This document shows, in pieces, positions 1-6,801 of a DNA stretch of 10,005 bases. The DNA comes from Balneolia bacterium. Lineage in GTDB: Bacteria; Bacteroidota; Rhodothermia; Balneolales; Cyclonatronaceae. The notes beneath the pieces were generated by a model. The model was not told where the DNA came from. It ran no database searches and saw only the letters and a program-made list of their open reading frames with translations. The first letter of the stretch is position 1; each line of letters begins with the position of its first letter. The stretch spans positions 1-10,005 of the forward strand of contig PXAI01000264.1 of the NCBI GenBank assembly GCA_003567135.1. The letters are read 5' to 3'. The position numbers and the translations under genes are program-made.

Positions 1-36
1 GCCGGATTCTTTGGGATTTTTACCCGGGTTTCCGGC
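1..36. terminator. Possible bidirectional terminator hairpin at the left edge
   Basis: GCCGGA at 1-6 pairs with TCCGGC at 31-36, and an inner GGG (13-15) can pair with CCC (23-25). On the plus strand the stem is followed by TCTTTTAT (37-44), a short U-rich tail. It lies just past the stop codon of the minus-strand phosphatase gene, so it may end that transcript and/or a plus-strand gene lying to the left of the window. The minus-strand tail lies outside the window and cannot be judged. The internal mismatches make this only a moderate candidate. Confidence 0.35.
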
Positions 37-56
37 TCTTTTATGTTGATCAACCG

Positions 57-1508
57 TTACCGGTAAAACTCCAGCGCTTTTTCGGCGCTCATTTCGGGAT
101 TCCGGTAGTCAATCCCAAGCGTGTCTGTCATAATGGTGAACAAATCGGTGTTGTCGATCAGGCCGAATGGTTTTGTTTCCACGTTGTTTCCGTATAGCGC
201 CGCGGGAACCGCGCCGGCCGTGTGCTGGGTAGTCGCGTAATTTATATTCAGCCGCGTGGGTTCATCATTGGTGCCGCCTTTTAGAATGTGGTGAATGGTA
301 GCGATGGGCTGGCGCGGAAATGCGGCGTGATCGGGCATTTCGATATCACCGGCAATGGCCTTTTGAAGCATCAGCGCCTGCGGTGAGGTTACCCGGATTC
401 GGGTGGCATCTTCAATCACATCTTTAATCATAGCCTCCGACGGATTTTCGTCCAGCTGATCCATAATCCAGTCGAATGACGCTGTTCTCTGTTTCAGCAT
501 TTCGTGGATCTCCGACGAAGCCCGGTATCGCTCGCCAACACCATAGACGCAGGGGCCACCCGTGGCGTGATCACTGGCCATAATCAGCAGCGTGCCCGGC
601 GTGCGGTCGGTGTAATCCATCAGCATACCCAGCGTTTCGTCGGCGGCCAGCGTTTCCCAAAGCGAAGTTCCCGCATCATTCCGGTGGTTTGCGTGATCGA
701 TTCGACCGGCCTCAATGTGAAGCACAAATCCGTTTTCAGCGTTGTTCAGAACTTCGACACCTTTTCGGGACATTTCCAGCAGGGATGGCGCCTTTACGCC
801 TCGGAATTTCCTGTCTATTTCGTATGGAATGTGCGTGTTGTTCAGCGTTGCCAGCAGTTTGCTTCCTCCCGCTGAAGCAAGCTTGTCGGGATCGGTAACC
901 ACGGTATATCCCGCGTCGATGAACGGCCTGAACAGATCCTTGCCGTCGCTTCTTCGAGTGTGATCAAAAACCCGCGTGCCGCCTCCAATCATCACATCCG
1001 CCCTGAAATTTGCGAACTGATCGGCGATTTCTTCCTCGGCTCTGCGGTTCAGGTGCTTTGCGATCCATCCGGCAGGAGTGGCATGCGTAATGCGCGTGGT
1101 GGTCACAATTCCAGTCGCTTTGCCTTCGGCTTTGGCCAGTTCGAGTATCGTGGTAAGTTCGTTGCCATCAGGATAAATGGAGAGCGATCCGTTTACAATT
1201 TTGCGCCCGGTTGACCACGCCGTTGTGGCAGCTGATGAATCGGTTACCATGCTCGTGAGGCTGTGGCTCGCCATGCTGCCGCCGTTGCCCGACTGAAAGA
1301 GTTTCTGAAGATGAAGAGGGCGTCCGAAATTCCGTATCGAGTAGTGCTGCGCCGAGGAGAAATCCTCCCAGGAAAAACCATCATACGCAAAAAAGATAAT
1401 GTTCCGCGCTTTCTGGGATTTCGCCGGCGATATGTGTCTGCGATTGAACGGAATGAGGGAACCAATCCCGGCCGCCAGGCCTGTTTTAAAAAACTCTTTA
1501 CGCTTCAT
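57..1508 (-). CDS. Alkaline phosphatase (PhoA superfamily), exported
   Basis: A 483-residue alkaline phosphatase that hydrolyses phosphomonoesters outside the cytoplasm. Aligned by eye to E. coli PhoA, the active site is complete: metal ligand D43 (IIFFAYDGF), nucleophile S91 in VTDSSAATTAWSTG (88-101), H142 and T144 in THATPA, E266, D271, H272 and H275 in HIEAGRIDHANH, D313 and H314 in ASDHATGG, and H429 in TTQHTAG. His at the positions of E. coli D153 and K328 is the common variant outside enterobacteria. The N-terminus KRKEFFKTGLAAGIG resembles a Tat signal whose second arginine is lysine, followed by a hydrophobic stretch to about residue 20. No twin-arginine pair is present, so the export route is inferred. 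There is no clear ribosome binding site. The gene follows the TonB receptor on the same strand after a 113-bp gap containing a terminator, which suggests work on phosphate esters but separate transcription. The substrate is unknown. Confidence 0.94.
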   Translation of the reverse strand: MKRKEFFKTGLAAGIGSLIPFNRRHISPAKSQKARNIIFFAYDGFSWEDFSSAQHYSIRNFGRPLHLQKLFQSGNGGSMASHSLTSMVTDSSAATTAWSTGRKIVNGSLSIYPDGNELTTILELAKAEGKATGIVTTTRITHATPAGWIAKHLNRRAEEEIADQFANFRADVMIGGGTRVFDHTRRSDGKDLFRPFIDAGYTVVTDPDKLASAGGSKLLATLNNTHIPYEIDRKFRGVKAPSLLEMSRKGVEVLNNAENGFVLHIEAGRIDHANHRNDAGTSLWETLAADETLGMLMDYTDRTPGTLLIMASDHATGGPCVYGVGERYRASSEIHEMLKQRTASFDWIMDQLDENPSEAMIKDVIEDATRIRVTSPQALMLQKAIAGDIEMPDHAAFPRQPIATIHHILKGGTNDEPTRLNINYATTQHTAGAVPAALYGNNVETKPFGLIDNTDLFTIMTDTLGIDYRNPEMSAEKALEFYR

Positions 1509-1536
1509 AAATAATCAAAATTGTAAGTTCAGCTTT

Positions 1537-1573
1537 ATAAAAAAACAGACATGAACGTCGATTCATGCCTGTT
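1537..1573 (-). terminator. Intrinsic terminator after the TonB receptor gene
   Basis: Read on the minus strand, an 11-bp stem with one mismatch (AACAG/CTGTT plus CATGAA/TTCATG; plus-strand arms 1544-1555 and 1562-1573, A1549 opposite C1568) encloses a 6-base loop. It runs into seven Ts (plus-strand A-run 1539-1545). This is the classical Rho-independent layout for transcripts leaving the receptor gene, whose stop codon is about 50 bases upstream. It lies before the phosphatase start, so it would uncouple or attenuate that gene. A second, weaker stem (GGGATT 1585-1590 with AATCCC 1602-1607) lies between the receptor stop and this hairpin. Confidence 0.75.
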
Positions 1574-1621
1574 CTCGAGTTATTGGGATTAGACATCGTC
1601 AAATCCCGGGGATAACGATCT

Positions 1622-4474
1622 TTAGAATGTGAGACGCACTCCCATCGTAGCGTTTACGTGGTTGAATGAGGAGCGGTAGTGGAATTCCGGTCCGCCGTCA
1701 TACCAGAGCTGAGGGGAGTTTGTGAGGTTACGGGCATCAGCAAAAATCTGAAGGAAATCCGTAGCCTGGTATCTCAGCGTCAGATCCAGTCTTTCCTGCC
1801 AGCGCATAAAACGGTCGTTGGAAGGGAAGAGGTGGCTTCTGTGATTGGATACTTCGGTGGTGCTAACCTGATACAGATAGGTGCTTTGATAATTGTAGGA
1901 AAGCATCCCGTAAAATCCGCCTCTTTCAAACGTGAGCGCGGTATTTATTACGTGAGGAATCTGGCGCGGAAGCTCTACTTCACGATCGATGCGAAGCTGT
2001 GCTTTCGAATCGCTCCAGGTGTAGTTGGCGTAAACACCGAGTCCGCTGAGCACACCCGGAAGGAAGTGGAGGCGCTGTTGCCACGCAAATTCTGCTCCCC
2101 AAACTTCAGCTGTGGTTCCGTTTTGCGGCATTCTGCTCTGGAACCCTTCAAACGGGCCGTCGGTTTCGAGGGAGACTTCCTCAAATACAAAGTCCTGAAG
2201 GCTTTTGTAAAACACACCGGCAGTAAGGATTCCGACGCTTCTGAAGTAAAGTTCGTACATCAGGTCGAAATTCATTACGCGGGATGCCTTCAGGTTTGGA
2301 TTACCACGGCGAACAGACTCGCTTTCAAAATTGGCGATTTCAAATGGTGCCAGCTGCGTGAAAGAAGGACGCGCGATAGCGTTGGTCCAGGCAAAACGGA
2401 TGTTGGAACGGTCGGTCAGATTATATCTGATGTGCGCCATCGGAAAGAAGTTGAGGTAGGTATTACTTTCTTCGATACGCTCGCGGCCGGTAAGCTCTTC
2501 GTTTTCATCGATCAGTGTGCGGTTTCCTGTGTAGGTGGTACCGGTATTTTCAGCGCGGACACCGGCAAGAAACATCCAGTTATCGAGTTCAACGGTGGTC
2601 ATCACGTAAGCGGCACCGATGGTTTCGGTCGCAACGTAATCACTCGGATCAGAAACCAGATAGAATTCCAGCAAATCGTCACTGTCCATCTGGAAATTAT
2701 CCATATTTGCCCGGGTGAACGGCCCGCCAAGCTCCCAGTCAACGGTATGGAATATCTGGTAGCGGCCGTCAACCAACCTGCGATTGAAATCGCCGGAGGC
2801 CACTTCACTCATCAGAAATGTTCCGTTGATGTCGTTAAATTCGATCACTTCGTGATTACGCTCTTTATGTTTGTGAAAGAAACGCCCGCCAAACTGGAAA
2901 TTCGCGGCAGCGTTACCAAGGTTATACGGCATCTTGAAGTTAACCCGGGTATTGATGTCGTTATCAACCACATCATCGATACGGTTTTCGTAGCGTGTCA
3001 TGTTAAAATTGGACGGATCAGACAGCACATCCTGCGAACCGTTGATCCAGTTGATTCGGGCCGCGTTCCTGTCGGAAACATCGTAGGTCATATCCATGCC
3101 GTTTACGCGGTATCGCAGATATTCCTGATACGGGGAGTTGTGCGTTCCGTACGAATAGGTAAGACTATAGTCCATGGTCAAAGCGCTGAAATCGCTCTCA
3201 CCGCCAAGCGTAACACTTGCCAGTTCATTCTGGATGTGATTGCGGCGCCCGATCGGCTCAACGCGAACACCCGAAACTTCATAAACTGATCCGTTTACGT
3301 TCATAATATCGCCACGATCCGGCCTCAGTCTGAACTGATGGCGGATTCCGCGCTTATCACGCATGTTGTACATACCGCGCACAAAAACGGAATTGTTATC
3401 ATTGAGTCGGTAATCGAGACGACCGGCAAGGGCATAGCGGTCGGTCTGAAATTCATACTCACCAATACGCATCTGGTCAATCCGGTCAATAGTTTGCCCG
3501 TTAAACTCCTGTTCGCCCCAAAAATGGCGAATATCATCCATCCGGCGGTTTTCTCGGCTGATATTTCCACGGATGGAGTAGCTAAGGTTACCGCTTGAGC
3601 GCCCGTAGTGTACGCTTGCTTTGGGGTTCCCAATACCGGCAAAATTGTGCCATCCGCCGGATGCCATCACGTTAAAAACACGGTTTTCACCAACCATTCT
3701 ATTTGCCACAAGGTTAACCGATCCTCCTACTGCATCTGCATCCATATCAGGGGTGATCGCCTTGGTAACTTCAATGGCACCAATTAGATCGGATGATAAC
3801 CCTGTGAGCGAAACATCGCGGTCTGTGCGGCCTGTTGTGGCAAGTCTTTCGCCGTCAAGCGTTACGGTATTCAACCCGGGAGCCATACCGCGAACGTACA
3901 TAGCTGTTGCTTCACCGCGGAACTCTTCAGTGGAAATTCCCGGCAATCTTCGGAGAGCGTCAGAAACGTTCAGATCAGGAAAGCGCTGAATCTGCTCGTC
4001 TGATACTACTGTTACAATATTCGGTGAGTTTCGCTGGCGGTTGTAAGCACCAGCCTGGCCTATAGCCTGCGATACTACGTTCACACCCTCAAGCTCGATG
4101 CTGCTGATTTGAAGCGAAACATCTTTGCGAAGCTGAACACCGCTTTGCAGGTTGATTTCAGTTTCATAAGCCTCATAGCCAACGTAGTTGAAGGCAAGAA
4201 TCTGAGTGCCGGTTGGAACGCGGCGCATACGAAAACGTCCCTCAATATCGGTTGAGGTTCCAATATTTGTCCCCCGTATGATAACGGTTGCACCGGGAAG
4301 CGGGTCGCCGGTTTCTGCATCAGTAACGATACCATAAATGCTCGCTCTTTGTTCTTCAGCAAAAGCTGCTTCAGGTTTTGCCAGTACGACAGCTATCAGA
4401 ACAAAAAAGAAAGTGCGGAGTATCTGTTTTGTCATGGTTTGATCAGGTTTGTGATTGATTGATTTTACGGTCAT
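1622..4474 (-). CDS. TonB-dependent outer-membrane receptor (TonB-Xanth-Caul-like)
   Basis: A 950-residue outer-membrane receptor that would use TonB energy to import a bound ligand. Domains in order: signal peptide, best read from M14 (MTKQILRTFFFVLIAVVLA, cut after AFA at 39); a carboxypeptidase-regulatory-like beta-sandwich at about 45-125 (GIVTDAETGDPLPGATV, then GRFRMRRVPTG and YVGYE); a plug at about 145-258; and a beta-barrel at about 265-950 ending in the terminal phenylalanine expected for BAM recognition. The plug phrases TLDGERLATTG and AITPDMDADAVGGSVNLV (239-256), with NAIARPSFTQLAPF and RRGNPNLKASR in the barrel, are typical of the TIGR01782 branch rather than SusC, and no SusD-like gene is next to it. 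No STN domain precedes the plug, so anti-sigma signalling is unlikely. Start is uncertain: the ATG at 4435 (M14) gives a more compact signal peptide than the one at 4474, and neither has a clear ribosome binding site. The ligand is unknown; the downstream phosphatase hints at a phosphorylated compound (inference). Confidence 0.93.
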   Translation of the reverse strand: MTVKSINHKPDQTMTKQILRTFFFVLIAVVLAKPEAAFAEEQRASIYGIVTDAETGDPLPGATVIIRGTNIGTSTDIEGRFRMRRVPTGTQILAFNYVGYEAYETEINLQSGVQLRKDVSLQISSIELEGVNVVSQAIGQAGAYNRQRNSPNIVTVVSDEQIQRFPDLNVSDALRRLPGISTEEFRGEATAMYVRGMAPGLNTVTLDGERLATTGRTDRDVSLTGLSSDLIGAIEVTKAITPDMDADAVGGSVNLVANRMVGENRVFNVMASGGWHNFAGIGNPKASVHYGRSSGNLSYSIRGNISRENRRMDDIRHFWGEQEFNGQTIDRIDQMRIGEYEFQTDRYALAGRLDYRLNDNNSVFVRGMYNMRDKRGIRHQFRLRPDRGDIMNVNGSVYEVSGVRVEPIGRRNHIQNELASVTLGGESDFSALTMDYSLTYSYGTHNSPYQEYLRYRVNGMDMTYDVSDRNAARINWINGSQDVLSDPSNFNMTRYENRIDDVVDNDINTRVNFKMPYNLGNAAANFQFGGRFFHKHKERNHEVIEFNDINGTFLMSEVASGDFNRRLVDGRYQIFHTVDWELGGPFTRANMDNFQMDSDDLLEFYLVSDPSDYVATETIGAAYVMTTVELDNWMFLAGVRAENTGTTYTGNRTLIDENEELTGRERIEESNTYLNFFPMAHIRYNLTDRSNIRFAWTNAIARPSFTQLAPFEIANFESESVRRGNPNLKASRVMNFDLMYELYFRSVGILTAGVFYKSLQDFVFEEVSLETDGPFEGFQSRMPQNGTTAEVWGAEFAWQQRLHFLPGVLSGLGVYANYTWSDSKAQLRIDREVELPRQIPHVINTALTFERGGFYGMLSYNYQSTYLYQVSTTEVSNHRSHLFPSNDRFMRWQERLDLTLRYQATDFLQIFADARNLTNSPQLWYDGGPEFHYRSSFNHVNATMGVRLTF

Positions 4475-4592
4475 AGCAATAGCCCAAAGAAATGCCTCTT
4501 ATGTTATCATTTTGTTAACCGTAGGTTATGGCTCCGTTAAAATAGGCTCTGATCATACATCCTAACACATTGATAATGATTGTTTTCAGGGA

Positions 4593-4622
4593 GTCAGTTT
4601 TGAAGCGGTTTTTGTCAGTTTT
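4593..4622. promoter_or_regulatory. Direct repeat GTCAGTTTT spaced 21 bp in a divergent intergenic region
   Basis: GTCAGTTTT occurs at 4593-4601 and again at 4614-4622, a 21-bp repeat interval equal to two turns of B-DNA. T-tracts at 4598-4601, 4609-4613 and 4619-4623 are phased by about 10-11 bp, which would favour intrinsic bending, and another lies at 4583-4586. The site is in the 234-bp gap between the divergent receptor gene and recQ, about 120-160 bp upstream of the receptor start and about 90 bp upstream of recQ. A dimeric or tandem-binding regulator is an inference. No consensus -7/-33 promoter was recognised around it. Confidence 0.35.
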
Positions 4623-4708
4623 TGCTATCGTTCCATCTGGCATAAAACAAAGTATGCTGATCATTTTCCCCGCTTGATACTGGTGATTGAGCCTGCTAAA
4701 TTGCGCGA

Positions 4709-6661
4709 ATGAGTTCCCAAAATGATACCCCAACCGCCAAAGCCGGACTGACCGAAGCCGCTTCCGTTTTGAAGAAGTACTGGGGATATGACAGCTTCCG
4801 GCCGGGACAGGATCAGGCGGTTCGGTCGATACTGGATGGGAAGGAGACGCTGGTTTTATTTCCAACCGGAGGAGGGAAATCACTCTGCTACCAGGTTCCG
4901 GCGATGGTGCTACCCGGACTCACCATCGTAATTTCGCCGCTGGTCGCGCTGATGGAAGATCAGGTAAATCAACTTTCAGGAATGGGCATTCCGGCTACGT
5001 TCATTAACAGCACGATTTCCGGGAATAAAATTGAGCAGCGCCTGATCAACGCCCGAAACGGTATGTACAAACTGCTTTACTGCGCGCCCGAGCGACTGAA
5101 AACGCCGCTTTTTCAGCATGAACTGCTTCAGCTTAATGTATCACTCGTCGCCGTGGATGAGGCGCACTGTATCTCCGAATGGGGGCACGATTTTCGTCCA
5201 TCCTACCGGGAAATCAAATCCGGTTTCGAGCCGGTAAACGATCGGGTTCGATGGCTGGCGCTTACGGCTACGGCCACACCGGAAGTGCGGAATGATATTC
5301 TGGATTCGCTTCAATTCAGGGAGCCAAACGTAATCGCGCGCGGGTTTGATCGCCCTAATCTTAAATGGTGGGTAAATTATGGAACCAACCGCGACGGATC
5401 CATCCGGAAGATGATCAAAAACGTGCCGGGAAGCGGACTCATTTACGCCGGAACGCGACGTGCCTGTGAGGACATTGCCGAACGAATGGGAAAACTGACC
5501 GGGGTGAGAACCAGTCCGTACCATGCGGGCCTCGATCCGGATCAGCGAAAGAAAGTTCAGAAACTCTGGGTTTCGGGAAAAATCCCGCTTGTCGTGGCCA
5601 CAAACGCGTTTGGGATGGGCATCGATAAACCCGACTGCCGCTATGTGTTGCATTACGATATGCCCGGCACGCTTGAGGCCTACTACCAGGAGGCGGGCAG
5701 AGCCGGACGTGACGGCGATATGAGCTATCCTGTTTTGTTCTATCGCGAATCCCAGTACAGCCTGCTTAAAGATCAGATCCTGCGAAGCTATCCCGACCGC
5801 TCCGTTCTGGATAAAATTTACGGCGCGCTCTGCGATGCCTGGGAACTCGCACTTGGTTCAGATATGGATAAGTTTGAGGTCATTCCAGTTGATTCTGTCG
5901 TGAAACGAAGTAAGCTGCAGAAAAACGAGGTGCTTCCCGGGCTGAAGATTCTTGATAAACTCGGCGTGATTGAGCTTGAGGAAATCTACGAAACGAATAT
6001 CGGCATCCGGTTTTTGTGCGATATGCAGAGTATCCGGAACTTTGAGTCATCGGGCATGAAACCGGAAAAAGCAGAATTCATCCGTTCCGTATTTCGATCA
6101 GTCGGACCTGAAGCGCTGGAAGAACTCACGTGGCTGCGGGCAGAATATCTGACCGAGAAAACGGGCGTGAGAACAAATGCGCTGATGAAAGGCCTGGAAG
6201 TCCTCAGAAAAGATCAGATCGTCGAGTATCGGATTCAGGACGGAACGCCTTCCGGAAAGCTTTCCTTCTCACGGGAAAAAACGGTACCCGTAAGCAGGGA
6301 AGACGTAGAAAACTACCGGAACGTGCTGCTCAAAAAACTCGAATACATGAAGCAGTACGCCGAAACGAACGACTGCCGAAGCCGTTTCCTGAGGATTTAT
6401 TTCGGCGAAGATAATCCCCCCAAATGCGGAAACTGCGATAACTGCCTCAGAGATAAGAAAAAAACTGTGCGACCTGAAAGAGAACACACGATCAAAGTAA
6501 AAAACCTGCTTCAGGAAGAAGCGCTCCCATACGACGAAATCCGAAAACGCACCGAACTTTCTGAAGAAAACCTCGCATCCACCATGAACTGGCTAACCGA
6601 AGAAGGCCACATCACTAGCACGCTAACCGATGAGGGAGAGGTGTACAGCTGGAAGGGTTGA
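4709..6661 (+). CDS. recQ: RecQ-family ATP-dependent 3'-5' DNA helicase, Bacteroidota-type layout
   Basis: A 650-residue superfamily 2 helicase for DNA repair and recombination. All core motifs are seen: motif 0 FRPGQDQAV (30-38), Walker A FPTGGGKS (51-58, K57), DEAH (150-153) followed by the aromatic-rich loop CISEWGHDFRP (154-164), ALTATATP (184-191), ATNAFGMGIDKPD (297-309) and QEAGRAGRDG (327-336). The zinc site is C556, C573, C576 and C579 (DCRSRFLRIYFGE, then CGNCDNC). In E. coli RecQ this module follows the helicase core within about 50 residues; here it comes some 220 residues later. The intervening part contains a winged-helix-looking stretch (about 385-425, GLKILDKLGVIELEE). After the zinc site only about 70 residues remain, again resembling a small helix-turn-helix (about 595-650), and there is no HRDC domain. 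ATG start, no clear Shine-Dalgarno. It is transcribed alone, converging on lysS. Confidence 0.96.
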   Translation: MSSQNDTPTAKAGLTEAASVLKKYWGYDSFRPGQDQAVRSILDGKETLVLFPTGGGKSLCYQVPAMVLPGLTIVISPLVALMEDQVNQLSGMGIPATFINSTISGNKIEQRLINARNGMYKLLYCAPERLKTPLFQHELLQLNVSLVAVDEAHCISEWGHDFRPSYREIKSGFEPVNDRVRWLALTATATPEVRNDILDSLQFREPNVIARGFDRPNLKWWVNYGTNRDGSIRKMIKNVPGSGLIYAGTRRACEDIAERMGKLTGVRTSPYHAGLDPDQRKKVQKLWVSGKIPLVVATNAFGMGIDKPDCRYVLHYDMPGTLEAYYQEAGRAGRDGDMSYPVLFYRESQYSLLKDQILRSYPDRSVLDKIYGALCDAWELALGSDMDKFEVIPVDSVVKRSKLQKNEVLPGLKILDKLGVIELEEIYETNIGIRFLCDMQSIRNFESSGMKPEKAEFIRSVFRSVGPEALEELTWLRAEYLTEKTGVRTNALMKGLEVLRKDQIVEYRIQDGTPSGKLSFSREKTVPVSREDVENYRNVLLKKLEYMKQYAETNDCRSRFLRIYFGEDNPPKCGNCDNCLRDKKKTVRPEREHTIKVKNLLQEEALPYDEIRKRTELSEENLASTMNWLTEEGHITSTLTDEGEVYSWKG

Positions 6662-6700
6662 TGGCGGGATGTATATCCAGCAAATAGCCCAATGTTACAC

Positions 6701-6732
6701 CTGTAGGTACATGGCATGCCATGTACCTACAG
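6701..6732. repeat. Perfect 32-bp palindrome, REP-like (copy A)
   Basis: Arms CTGTAGGTACATGGCA (6701-6716) and its exact reverse complement (6717-6732) form a perfect palindrome centred on GGCATGCC. A second copy with the same outline lies at 9677-9714; over the shared 32 bp they match at 28 positions, and all four differences fall in two base pairs that changed on both sides. The copy lies between the converging ends of recQ and lysS, where the hairpin could also end or stabilise transcripts from both sides. The GTAG near the foot resembles REP elements mobilised by RAYT transposases, but no such gene is in the window. Confidence 0.8.
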
Positions 6733-6752
6733 ATTAAATAAAATCAATATGA

Positions 6753-6777
6753 TAGAATTTGAAAACTTTGAATTCTA
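6753..6777 (-). terminator. Weak AT-rich hairpin downstream of lysS
   Basis: TAGAATT (6753-6759) pairs with AATTCTA (6771-6777). The stem extends inward through two G-T wobbles and two A-T pairs to a three-base loop, about 11 bp in all. Read on the minus strand it lies about 25 bases past the lysS stop codon and is followed by an AT-rich run. The stem has low GC and no uninterrupted T-run, so termination here is only possible; the neighbouring 32-bp palindrome may be the stronger signal. Confidence 0.3.
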
Positions 6778-6795
6778 CATTTTGAATTTTGAATT
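6768..6795. repeat. Short degenerate heptamer repeat TTGAATT
   Basis: TTGAATT occurs at 6768-6774, 6782-6788 and 6789-6795, with the diverged unit CTACATT (6775-6781) filling the fourth seven-base slot. The 28-bp array is in phase over four units and ends six bases before the lysS stop codon on the opposite strand. It may be a remnant of a tandem heptamer repeat or simply AT-rich sequence. No function is visible. Confidence 0.4.
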
Positions 6796-6801
6796 AACTC
6801 C

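Noticed and set aside
504..875. Overlapping plus-strand frames inside the phosphatase gene
   Set aside because: They cover the region encoding conserved active-site residues on the other strand and have no own start signals or domains.
1679..3289. A 536-codon open frame on the plus strand inside the TonB receptor gene
   Set aside because: It is in exact codon register with the receptor gene, so it stays open simply because the receptor avoids TTA, CTA and TCA codons. The translation has no recognisable domain, whereas the receptor has full domain structure.
4452..4463. Three GATT repeats between the two possible receptor start codons, suggesting phase variation by slippage
   Set aside because: Three tetranucleotide units are too few to expect frequent slippage, and the repeat may be in the 5' leader if translation starts at 4435.
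1622..4474. Reading the receptor as SusC of a SusC/SusD glycan-uptake pair
   Set aside because: No SusD-like lipoprotein gene is adjacent, and the plug motifs match the TIGR01782-like branch better than SusC.
5141..5653. A 170-codon antisense frame within recQ
   Set aside because: It is again codon-for-codon antisense to a gene with intact helicase motifs, and its translation resembles nothing I recognise.
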